Shown in pieces: positions 43,323 through 52,900 of a stretch of 64,000 nt of DNA. Origin of the DNA: Paenibacillus sp. PAMC 26794 (GTDB taxonomy: Bacteria; Bacillota; Bacilli; Paenibacillales; Paenibacillaceae); contig NZ_ANHX01000004.1 in NCBI RefSeq assembly GCF_000316035.1, forward strand, positions 1 to 64,000, read 5' to 3'. A model generated the notes under the pieces. The model was not told the origin of the DNA and searched no databases. It saw only the letters and a program-made list of their open reading frames with translations. Position numbers and translations under genes: made by a program. The stretch's first letter is position 1, and every line of letters begins with the position of its first letter.

Positions 43323-43778
43323 ATGGAAAAAACCAATATGACTGAATTTATCAACGCTGACGATATTAATGACGTAATTCTGGCTGCGGCAGCAAACGAG
43401 TTGGAGCAGATGGTGGACAAAATGTGTGAGCTGATTGGCACGCCTTTGGAACAGACGACAGAACTGGAGCGTCAGGTCATGGCTGCTTTTGGTTTTGGCG
43501 CGGTGTATGGCATCACTCATCGGGATCAGCTGGCGGAGCCGCAGGCCCATGCCTTGAGCATTCGGATGTTGATTAAACCATTTAATTACAGTGAACAGCA
43601 GGCGGTTGATTTTGCCGATGATCTGATTCGGGTGGCTTCCGGTCGTGAGGTTCATCCAGTGATGAATACGATTATTCATCGCGGGATTGATGGACACCGC
43701 CAATTCAATCAGGAAGACGATGAAGGATTGGAACGTAACATTCAGGAGATTTTAACAGCGGTTCAATCGCAAAAATAG
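43323..43778 (+). CDS. Imm48-like immunity protein
   Basis: The product is 151 aa, all-helical and soluble. The end motif TIIHRGIDGHRQF and the middle AQPxxxAL-like ALSIRMLIKPFNYSEQQAVD agree with my memory of the Imm48 family of polymorphic-toxin immunity proteins. No toxin gene is next to it. The tRNA 2'-phosphotransferase follows after 31 bp, so the pair is probably co-transcribed. Start at 43323 is weakly supported; the ATG at 43338 is an alternative. Confidence 0.6.
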   Translation: MEKTNMTEFINADDINDVILAAAANELEQMVDKMCELIGTPLEQTTELERQVMAAFGFGAVYGITHRDQLAEPQAHALSIRMLIKPFNYSEQQAVDFADDLIRVASGREVHPVMNTIIHRGIDGHRQFNQEDDEGLERNIQEILTAVQSQK

Positions 43779-43809
43779 ACGGTTTTATTAGATGTGGGGG
43801 ATGATTGCA

Positions 43810-44349
43810 TTGGATCTGATGAAATTAAGCAAGGAACTCTCATATGCTCTGCGACATGCACCATGGGAGTATGAACTGGAACTGGACGAAGAGGGTTGGG
43901 TGGAAATCTCGCAATTGCTGGTGGCTTTACATGAAAGTCCGCAGTGGAAGGAAGTCACGCAAGCCGATCTGGAGCAGATGATTCAAGCCTCGGAGAAAAA
44001 GAGACATGAAATCCGTTCTGGCCGCATCCGGGCATTGTACGGACATTCCACGCCCCATAAGATATCCAAGTCACCTGCTGAGCCACCGGAAACCCTGTAC
44101 CATGGGACCCCGGCACGCGCAGTGCATTCTATTATGGAACATGGCTTACAGCCGCGGCAAAGGCAATATGTACATCTGTCCGCAGACATCGATACAGCCA
44201 ATCAGGTGGGACGAAGACGGGATGATCAGCCTGTCATTTTGAGAATCAATGCTGCTCAAGCGGCGACAGATGGAATCCTCTTTTATCACGGAAACGAAAA
44301 TATCTGGCTGGCCGATCACATTCCTGCACGTTATATTCTTGAGCAGTGA
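43810..44349 (+). CDS. kptA: RNA 2'-phosphotransferase (Tpt1/KptA)
   Basis: The product is about 179 aa. The N-terminal winged-helix part (LSKELSYALRHAPWEYELEL, DEEGWVEISQLL) is followed by the ADP-ribosyltransferase-like NAD-binding part (ETLYHGTPARAVHSIMEHGL, YVHLSADIDTANQVGRRR). Tpt1 removes an internal 2'-phosphate from RNA using NAD; bacteria have no known splicing substrate. I favour the TTG at 43810, spaced about 10 bases from GTGGGGG; ATGs at 43801 and 43819 are alternatives. It follows an Imm48-like gene. Confidence 0.9.
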   Translation: MDLMKLSKELSYALRHAPWEYELELDEEGWVEISQLLVALHESPQWKEVTQADLEQMIQASEKKRHEIRSGRIRALYGHSTPHKISKSPAEPPETLYHGTPARAVHSIMEHGLQPRQRQYVHLSADIDTANQVGRRRDDQPVILRINAAQAATDGILFYHGNENIWLADHIPARYILEQ

Positions 44350-44493
44350 GCATTGACTGGTGAGCAATGAGTGATGAACTGTTGTGGAAAGTATAAATAC
44401 CTATCTCGAATTGCAACAGTCGCAATGAATGGATTGAATGTGCATTCTTCCGTTCAAGTTGTATACCGTTGTATTGATCGTTAGCTACACAAA

Positions 44494-44533
44494 AAAAGGG
44501 ACGCATCCAACATTTGTTGGTGTGTCCCTTTCT
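44494..44533. terminator. Bidirectional terminator between convergent genes
   Basis: AAGGGACGCATCCAAC pairs with GTTGGTGTGTCCCTT (two mismatches), loop ATTT, with A-rich and T-rich flanks. Confidence 0.8.
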
Positions 44534-44545
44534 CATATCCAAAAC

Positions 44546-45403
44546 TTACTTGCCTACAATTGCTTTAATACCTTCGCTAAGTGGCTGAGCCGGACGGCCA
44601 AGCAATTTCTCTAAAGTATCACTTTCTACAGCCAATGCGCCTTCACGGATGGCACTTTGCATATCAACGAGCATCGATACAACAAAATCTGGTAGACCTG
44701 CGCCTTTCATGATGTCAGCGTAAGCGGCATCGTCCACGTTTTGCACGTTGATTTCCTGCCCAAGCACTTCACCAACAATGGCAGCCAGTTCAGCTTGTGT
44801 GCGTAGTTTGCCAGACAATTCATATACGGTATTCTCATGTCCTTCGCCTGCGAGTACAGCTGCTGCAGCATGGGCGTAGTCACTGCGGGTAGCCCAGCCT
44901 ACTTGGCTGATGTTGGTGGCATGAACCCAAGGTGCGCCTTGCGTAGCTGCTTGCACACTGCCTGCTTCATTTTCCAGGTACCAGTTGTTGCGCAGGAAGG
45001 AATACGGAATGCCGGATTCACGAATAGCTTTTTCTGTAGCGCGGTGAACTTCCGCCAGGGAAAGGGTGTTTTTCTCTGCATTCACAACGCTTGTATACGC
45101 GATGAAACCCACGCCTGCGTTCTTGGCAGCGTCAATGGCAGCCTGATGTTGGCGAATACGCGTTTCATTGTCACCATCAGTCGAGATAAGCAACAGACGG
45201 TCTACACCGGCAAAAGCCTTCTCCAACGTCTCCGGTTGATCGAAATCACCGTGACGCACGTCAACGCCTTGAGTGCGTAGTGCTTCCGCTTTCTCTGGAT
45301 TACGTACACTTACTGCCACATCCATGGGCGAATTGTTTTTTAACAATGCCTCTACAACCAGTGAACCCAATTGACCTGTTGCGCCAGTAACCAAAATTTT
45401 CAT
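44546..45403 (-). CDS. NmrA-like NAD(P)-binding reductase (QorB/YwnB-like)
   Basis: The product is 285 aa. The Rossmann motif ILVTGATGQLGSLVVEALL is at the N-terminus, and VSVRNPEKAEALRTQGVDVR gives the NADP-type loop. HRATEKAIRESGIPYSFLRN replaces the SDR YxxxK region as in QorB/TMR-type quinone reductases. It probably reduces quinones or acts as a redox sensor in the cytoplasm. An Rrf2 regulator follows upstream, and a spaced inverted repeat (45445-45480) precedes the start, as in the ywnB/ywnA pair of B. subtilis. Confidence 0.88.
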   Translation of the reverse strand: MKILVTGATGQLGSLVVEALLKNNSPMDVAVSVRNPEKAEALRTQGVDVRHGDFDQPETLEKAFAGVDRLLLISTDGDNETRIRQHQAAIDAAKNAGVGFIAYTSVVNAEKNTLSLAEVHRATEKAIRESGIPYSFLRNNWYLENEAGSVQAATQGAPWVHATNISQVGWATRSDYAHAAAAVLAGEGHENTVYELSGKLRTQAELAAIVGEVLGQEINVQNVDDAAYADIMKGAGLPDFVVSMLVDMQSAIREGALAVESDTLEKLLGRPAQPLSEGIKAIVGK

Positions 45404-45444
45404 TTTCTTTTCCTCCTATGATATGTGTTGTTGGTTGCATATGG

Positions 45445-45480
45445 TTGTAATCAAAAATGTTATAACAGGTTTGATTACAA
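45445..45480. promoter_or_regulatory. Operator candidate upstream of the reductase
   Basis: TTGTAATCAAA (45445-45455) and TTTGATTACAA (45470-45480) are exact reverse complements with a 14-base spacer. They share the TTGTAA half-site with the palindrome in front of the Rrf2 gene, so the same regulator probably binds both. Confidence 0.7.
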
Positions 45481-45490
45481 CGAAAGGGTT

Positions 45491-45516
45491 AAAAAAAGCT
45501 CGCAATGAGCTTTTTT
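45491..45516 (-). terminator. Terminator of the Rrf2 regulator gene
   Basis: On the minus strand AAAAGCTC-ATTGC-GAGCTTTT is followed by TTT. It overlaps the end of the regulator and precedes the reductase. Confidence 0.75.
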
Positions 45517-45940
45517 ATTCAGAGACATAAATCTGATCCATCATCTGCTGTATGGTTACACGATTCAAGCGCTGTTCCATGGCTGTCTGAGCCTCAATGA
45601 GTTCGGCACGCAAGGTGTGTTCAATCATGTTGCCGACCGGACATTTCGGATTCGGATGTTTGTGAAAGTTAAACAATTCCCCATCCTCCACGACCTCAAG
45701 CGCTCGATATACATCAAGAAGGGTAATGTCGGCTGGATCTTTCAACAAGGAAGCACCGCCCACACCGGGTCTGACGTCAATCAGACCAGCCTGTTTCAGC
45801 TTGGACATAATCCGCCGAATAATCACGGGATTTGTATTCACACTCTGCGCGATCACATCTCCGGTGCATTCATTGGGCATAACAGCGATCAGGGACAGGG
45901 TATGAACCGCAATGGAAAAGCGACTGCTGATTTGTCTCAT
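45515..45940 (-). CDS. Rrf2-family transcriptional regulator (YwnA-like)
   Basis: The product is 141 aa. The winged helix (FSIAVHTLSLIAVMPNECTG, VNTNPVIIRRIMSKLKQAGL) is followed by the wing RPGVGGASLLKDPADITLLD and VYRAL. The three-Cys cluster of iron-sulfur Rrf2 proteins is absent: only one Cys is in NPKCPVGN and one in NECTGD. It may sense by thiol chemistry. It probably represses itself and the reductase downstream, as two related operators suggest. Confidence 0.9.
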   Translation of the reverse strand: MRQISSRFSIAVHTLSLIAVMPNECTGDVIAQSVNTNPVIIRRIMSKLKQAGLIDVRPGVGGASLLKDPADITLLDVYRALEVVEDGELFNFHKHPNPKCPVGNMIEHTLRAELIEAQTAMEQRLNRVTIQQMMDQIYVSE

Positions 45941-45956
45941 GGGATAATCACCACCG

Positions 45957-45977
45957 TTGTAACTATAATAGTTACAA
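45957..45977. promoter_or_regulatory. Perfect 21-bp palindrome in front of the Rrf2 gene
   Basis: TTGTAACTAT, a central A, then ATAGTTACAA. It lies 17 bp upstream of the Rrf2 start codon, the expected place for an autoregulatory operator. Confidence 0.8.
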
Positions 45978-46264
45978 AGAGATCGGATGTCAATTCTTTT
46001 ATATCATATGTTAATTGATAGTTGCTGTTGTTCTGGAATCGTAGATGATCAAACAGATGATAATTGAACTATCACCTATGTCAAATAAATGAGTTATGGT
46101 TCTTTTGAAGCGTTAAAAAAGAAGTAGGTTTCAAACCTTTTAATGTAATAATAGGGCTAAATTCCTATTATTTTCAAGTTAAATGGAACTATATGGTTTT
46201 CTTGTTTGCGTACAGAAGAAGAAAAATGACAAAAGCTTCGACATACTAGAAAATTATGTATCAA

Positions 46265-46292
46265 TTGACAAATGTAAAAGCGATTATATAAT
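46265..46292 (+). promoter_or_regulatory. Strong promoter of the biosynthetic operon
   Basis: Consensus TTGACA (46265-46270), a 16-bp spacer and consensus TATAAT (46287-46292). The start would be near 46299, giving a 65-base leader before the membrane protein at 46364 and then the synthetase. The preceding A/T-rich 240 bp show no clear operator. Confidence 0.75.
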
Positions 46293-46363
46293 GTGTTTAA
46301 CTACAAGATTGTACATTTAGTTACAAATGATTCCAAATAACAAACGGTGGGAGTGGGACAGGC

Positions 46364-46840
46364 ATGTGGTTTTTGGTTCTATGGTTGTTAGGTCTAATTT
46401 CAGGGGGAGTACACCTATATGTGTTAGGTTTTCCCGGGGAAATGAGCGAGATTAGCAGAGTATTGCTGCTTCATCAGTTTGTGGTTACGTTTGGATTGGT
46501 TGGAGTGATTGGTTATGTTGTCAACATTGCCAGAGCGGATCAGACAGCCAAAATGTTAGGATGGCCTGGTGGACCATTTCAGGTTAAATATGGTTTTTCC
46601 CAGGTAGGGCTTGGAGTTATGGGTATTATGGCCATCTGGTTCCAGGGGAACTTTTGGGTTGGTGTATTGGTAACGATGTACATATACGGATTAAGTGGTC
46701 TTTGGTCACATACTTATGTCATGATTAAAAATCGCAAGGCAGATGGAGACAGTATCGGGAATCTCATTATGGATGTGGTGTATCAAACGTTTATCACGGT
46801 TCTCTCCGTATTGGCTGGCGGAATCTGGGTAATGCACTAA
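46364..46840 (+). CDS. Membrane protein at the head of the NRPS-PKS operon (DUF6790-like)
   Basis: The product is 158 aa with four predicted helices (FLVLWLLGLISGGVHLYVLG; LLLHQFVVTFGLVGVIGYVV; VGLGVMGIMAIWFQGNFWVG; IMDVVYQTFITVLSVLAGGI). The motif MLGWPGGPFQVKYGFSQVGL resembles the DUF6790-type family as I remember it. It lies 63 bp before the synthetase with no T-tract terminator between, so it is probably expressed with it. Its role is unknown; export, immunity or a chance neighbour are all possible. Confidence 0.65.
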   Translation: MWFLVLWLLGLISGGVHLYVLGFPGEMSEISRVLLLHQFVVTFGLVGVIGYVVNIARADQTAKMLGWPGGPFQVKYGFSQVGLGVMGIMAIWFQGNFWVGVLVTMYIYGLSGLWSHTYVMIKNRKADGDSIGNLIMDVVYQTFITVLSVLAGGIWVMH

Positions 46841-46903
46841 GCTGTAACTGATTTTTTGCCTTACACAGCTTGAATCTCAATTAAACGATGAGGTGTGGTC
46901 GTG

Positions 46904-49900
46904 ATGGTACAAAAAACCGTTGAACTTTCCGAAACACAAAAGGGAATCTATTTTGATTGTCAGGTGAATGATCCCGCTTCGTATAACATCTCAGTTTCAA
47001 TGCAATTTGATCTTCTTCAAATAGAGATATTTCGCCGGGCTATCGAATTGCTTATGTATGAGCAAGTGGTGCTGCGTACTCGGATTGAGATTCAAAATGA
47101 TGTACCCGTGTTATTCGTTCATGAAGATATGGAGTATTCACTTGCCTTGTGGGACCTAAGTAGCGAGAATCAGGAGAATCCAAAGGAACAACAGTTAGAA
47201 GCACTGGTGGATGAATGCATCGGGTCACCTTTTGAGCTGGAGAAAGGTCCTCTGTTCCGTATGATGATTGTTCAGATGGATAAAAGCCGATACATTCTGA
47301 CCTTATGTATTCATCATTTAATATGTGATGGTATATCGCTTGAACTGATGAAAAACAAACTTATCCAGTCATATACGTGTCTTCTTGAAGATCAGCCTGT
47401 GGATGTCAAGTTGGATGAAGGATTCATCTCTTATGTTGAGGCAGAGAACAAGAAACTACACGAAAACAAGTACTCCAAAGAGCGGGAATACTGGTTAAAC
47501 AAAATGAAGGGAGCGGAACCTCTTTCTCTAAAGCACGACTTTCCAGCAGGTTCTTTACAAGAAGGAATTGGTCATGAACTGCGATTTGATATTTCGGAAT
47601 CGTTAATGGCTGATATTACACAGATGTCCAAAGATAATGAAGTAACCGTTTTTATGTTCTTTATGGGTGCCTTTGGCATTCTTATGAGTAAATATGTTGG
47701 TACAGACGATATCACCTTTGCCTCCCCATATTCTCATCGTCCCGGTATGGACTTGGAAGAAACGATTGGATGTTTTGTCCATATGCTGCCCATGCGATTT
47801 CATATTGACCTCGAATCAACTCTAAAACCTCTGCTGCAACAAGTAGCCACAACCTGGATGGATACGTATAGGAACATCGGATATCCCAATAACCTCATTG
47901 TCAGAGACAGCATGTTACAGGCTCAACCCGGATCACCATCGTTGTTTGATATCTCCTTTGTTTATGATTCCTATGAGGAAGATATGCTCGGAACTCGTAT
48001 TCTGGATCAGGATAAGGTTACGTTTCCAGGAGATCTAATGGTGGTGTTGAGTCGTTTACCGCAAGGTGCTCAGTTGAAGCTGCAATATAAACCGAGCTTG
48101 TTCCGTGAAGATTCAATGGAGCGAATGGGCCAACGATTTCTATACTTGCTGAATCAACTAGTAACCAATTCTGATCAAAAAATCAGTGAATTCAGCCTCC
48201 TGATGCAGGATGAGAAAGAAAACCTACTGTATCAATTCAATCAAACTTCTTATTTTCCCTACACTCCACAACATATTATGGATATATTTCACGATAAAGT
48301 AGCACGTTTCCCGGAGCGGGTAGCTCTAATGGAAGGGAAGCAGCATCAGACCTATGCGCAGGTCAACGCAAAAGCGAATGAATTGGCTAGGCAGATCGTT
48401 GCGAGTAAAAAAAGTGATAACGCGGCAGTTGGCGTGCAGATGCCACGTTCCTCGGATATGGTCATTGCCCTATTGGCTGTATTAAAAGCCGGATGTGCTT
48501 TTGTACCTGTAGACCCTTCCTACCCTTTGTCCAGAAAGGACTATATTATATCGGATGCAGACATATCCATAGTGCTGGCTATGCAGCCCGAAAAAGATGA
48601 CGAGACTCTGGATGTCCAGTACATCTACGTTGAGGGCGATCAGGCCTATACGGGGGATGTCTCAAATCTCGAAGAGGCGCTGAATCCGCATAGCCTTGCC
48701 TATATCATGTACACGTCCGGATCAACAGGCAAGCCAAAAGGAGTCATGGTTGAAAATCATAGCGTAGTCAATACACTGCTTGATCTGGAGCGTCGTTTTC
48801 CAATGCAGGCGCAGGATGTTTACTTGCTGAAAACAGCTTATACCTTTGATGTGTCCGCCACGGAACTTTTCGGCTGGTTCATGGGTGAAGGCGCACTAAG
48901 TATTCTTGAGCCTGGAGCAGAAAAAGACCCTTCTCGTATTGTGTCTACGGTGGCATCACATAAGGTTACGCACATTAACTTTGTTCCAACGTTATTCCGT
49001 CTTTTTCTGGAAACGATGGAGCTTCGCTCCGATCTGTCAGCATTGGACACGCTGAAATGGATGTTTGTTGGCGGAGAGGCAGTCACGCCAGACATCATTG
49101 AGAAATTTAACAGGTTAGGCATTAGAGCAAGTCTTGAAAATGTTTATGGTCCAACCGAATGCACCATATGGGTTTCTCATTATCCGTTAAGCCATTACGA
49201 AGGCTTGGGCAATGTACCGATTGGCTACCCGCTCAATGAGTCCAGATGGTATGTCGTCGGAAATCATGATGAGCTTCAGCCGTTAGGTATTCCAGGGGAG
49301 CTCTGTCTTAGCGGTGTTGGGCTTGCACGTGGATATCTGAATCTGGAACAGATGACCCGAGAGAAATTTGTCCCTAATCCTTTCTTTCAAGAAGGACAGG
49401 ACGCAGAGCATTTCAGATACATGTACCGCACAGGTGATCTGGTACGATCACTCCCAAGCGGTACGATCGAATATCTGGGACGCATTGATTTTCAGGTTAA
49501 AATTCAGGGAGCCAGACTGGAGACAGGCGAAATTGAGAATACCCTGTCATCCTATCCGGGTATCATTCAGACTGTGGCAGTCATGAAATCATTTGAAGGT
49601 AGGTCCGGCATGCTGTATGCCTACTATCTGTCAGAGCAGGAACTGCCTTCTATCGAATTGAGAGAGCATCTGTCTCGTTCGTTACCGGCATATATGATAC
49701 CATCCGTTTTTGTACATAAATCCGAATTTCCATTGAATAGCAGTGGGAAGATTGACCGGAAGGCACTCATGGCAGATATCACGCATGCTCATGCTTCCAG
49801 TACGTTCTATACCGCTCCGTCTTCTGAGCTTGAGAAGGTTATAGCCGAAGTGTGGGCCGAAGTGCTCGGTGTTGAGAGAGTAGGGCGCGATGACCATTTC

Positions 49901-52900
49901 TTCGAATTGGGCGGAAATTCATTTTCTGTCATTCAGGCTCACAATAAACTTAAGCATTATACCGATGTGGAGTTCCCTGTTCCTCGTTTTTTCGAATGCC
50001 CGACATTGCGTCAATTTGCCGCGCTGGGACCAAAAGATGAGGGAGTTCGGATACCGACTGAAAGGGAACAATTGTTTCAACGAAAAGACGGCATTATGCG
50101 TGAGGACATTGCAATTGTAGGCATGGCGGTGAATGTGCCGGGCGCTGAGGATATAAGGGAGTTCTGGAGTAACCTTGTTGAACGGCGGGAAAGCATTCAC
50201 TTTTATAGTGATGATGAATTGAGGGAGCTTGGCGTGGAGGAAGCGCTGCTGCGTTCACCTCGTTACGTCAAAGCAAAAGGACGTGCCAACGGCATCGATG
50301 AGTTTGACGCAGGGTTCTTTGACTATACTCCCGGTGAAGCCAAAATGATGTCTCCCCAATTCAGACTTTTGTATCAGGGAATATGGGAAGCGCTGGAGGA
50401 TGCAGGCTGCAGACCCGATGAAGCGGGTAAGGTGGGGGTATTCCTTGGCGGGTCCGATGACTTCGAATGGTACCGTCAAGTGCTTTTTAACGATGCTAAC
50501 TATAGCAGTAAATACGAAGCATTTACCCTCAGCACCAATCATTTTCTCGCTACCCGAATGGCTTATAAGCTGAACTTAAAAGGGCCGGCCTATACCGCTC
50601 TGACGGGATGTTCTACTTCATTGGTTACACCTCATCTGGCATGTCAATCCTTGATCGTTGGAGAATGTGATGTGGCCGTGGCTGGTGGGATTACCGTGGA
50701 GTTGCCCAATGAAGGGGGTTACATATTTGAAGATGGCATGATGTTCTCCACAGATGGACACTGTCGTCCATTTGATGCGGCAGCCAGTGGAACCGTCTTC
50801 TCCAATGGTATGGGAATTGTGGTGTTGAAGCGGGTAACGGATGCTCTGCGGGATGGGGATCATATCTACGGGGTCATCAAAGGCTCAGCAATTAACAATG
50901 ACGGACAAGAGAAACTCAGTTTTCTTGCTCCAAGCGTAAGCGGACAGGCTGAAGTCATTCAGGATGCTTATAAGGTAGCCGGAGTAGACCCGGAAACGGT
51001 GAGTTATATCGAAGCACATGGTACGGGAACGTTGCTTGGTGATCCAATTGAAGTAAACTCGTTAACTCGGGCCTTTGCTTCCGACCAAAAGCAATTTTGC
51101 TATCTGGGTTCGGTCAAGGGCAATGTGGGACATATGGATACAGCCGCAGGTGTGGTTGGTCTAATCAAGGTAGCGCTCAGTCTTGGACAAGGTTATATCC
51201 CTGGAACAGCGAATTATGAGCAGCCTAATCCCAAAATTGATTTTTTGAATACGCCTTTTAAAGTTAATGCACAAGGGGTGGACTGGAAACAGGGCAAAGT
51301 TGGAGTCATGCGCGCAGGAATCAATTCATTTGGTGTGGGGGGCACGAATGCTCACATGGTATTGGAGGAGGCTCCCGAGATGGAGAAGTGCAGTCCGGAT
51401 GATGACGTAAATATATTGCTCTTTTCCGCCAAAACGGAGTACTCGCTGAACCGCACCGCTGAACGGATTATGGAACATCTGACTCAGCAGCCGGATCAAT
51501 CTGTATCGAACGCAGCGTGGACCTTGCAATCAGGTAGATCTGTTTTTGCGTATCGTAAGGCACTCATTCTGGATAAGACATGGAAGGATAATCCGGACAA
51601 GCTGATACAGCAGCTGGGGAAAGCACGCGTATACCATTCAGCTCAAGGCACCCGTCCCGTATACTTTATGTTCCCCGGACAGGGCAGTCAGTATCAGGGA
51701 ATGGGTGCAGAACTATACAGATCTACAGAGCAAGCAGGCTTGGCTCCAATCTTCAGAAGTTATATTCAGGACATATTGGACCTTCTGCCTGCGGAAGAAC
51801 GAGAAGATATGCTGTCTGTTGTATACGGGGATCAGCACCCTGAGCGAATAAACCAGACAGAGTACAGCCAATTCGCACTGTTCATGACAAGTTATGCGCT
51901 GGCCAAGTCGCTGCTGGATCTGGGCATCAAGCCAGATGGCATGATCGGGCATAGCATTGGTGAATTGGCTGCCGCAGCGGTAGCGGGTGTGTTCGAACTT
52001 GGAGATGCTGTCAAGTTAGTTCGACTTCGCGGACGTCTGATGCAACAACAACAACCCGGGGTCATGCTTGCCATTATGGCGGATGCACAGCAGGTGAAGT
52101 CACAACTGGAGGAAGACATGTGGCTTGCCCTGGTGAATACTACAGGTTCCAGTGTGATTGGTGGGACAGCTGAAGCCATTTCACGGATGGAAGCCAAGGC
52201 TGAAGGACTGGGCTGGAAGTGCATTCGTGTGAAGACTTCCCATGCATTCCATACGCCGATGATGAATCAGGCCGCCGAGGAATTTAGACGTTATTTAGCA
52301 GAGCATTCACTTCATACGCCACAGATCCCATTACTGTCTAACACCAGTGGAACATGGGCGCTTGGAGATGAAATCACACAACCTGACTATTGGTCCCGTC
52401 ATATTTTACAGCCGGTGTTGTTTGAATCAAACCTGGCTGAAGTGTTAAAGGATGAACGGGCTGTATTAATTGAAGTAGGTGCAGGACGAACGCTAAGCTC
52501 CTTTGCCAGACAGCACAGTCTATCAAGAGATTCCCAGACGGTACTGAATATGCTGCGTCACGTAAGGGAAACAGAGCAGGATAGTATCTATGTGAACCGC
52601 AGACTTGCGGAGTTATGGTGCGAAGGCATTGAACCGGACTGGAAGGTGCTCAAAGGGCAGACGGTACGACGCAAATGCTCTCTGCCTACTTATGTTTTCA
52701 ACAAACAATCCTATCCTGTCAGTGTTTCTCTTTCTCATTCATCAGCAGTGGAAGGAATGGGTACCGGGGATGATAGGCAGCATGCAGAGCAGGGTAAGGG
52801 AAGTGGCTCTACTCTAGTAAAAGGGACAGTTTATACTGGTGGTTCAGACCAACTGAAACAGATTGTCCTGAACGCATATCGAACGATTTTTGGCATCGAT

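Noticed and set aside
46839..46872. AAGCTGT/ACAGCTT hairpin between the membrane protein and the synthetase
   Set aside because: The stem is only 7 bp with a loop of about 20 and no T-tract follows, so I do not call a terminator.
50255..52224. Several 80-110 codon minus-strand frames within the synthetase gene
   Set aside because: All are antisense to well-defined KS and AT domains and lack start signals.
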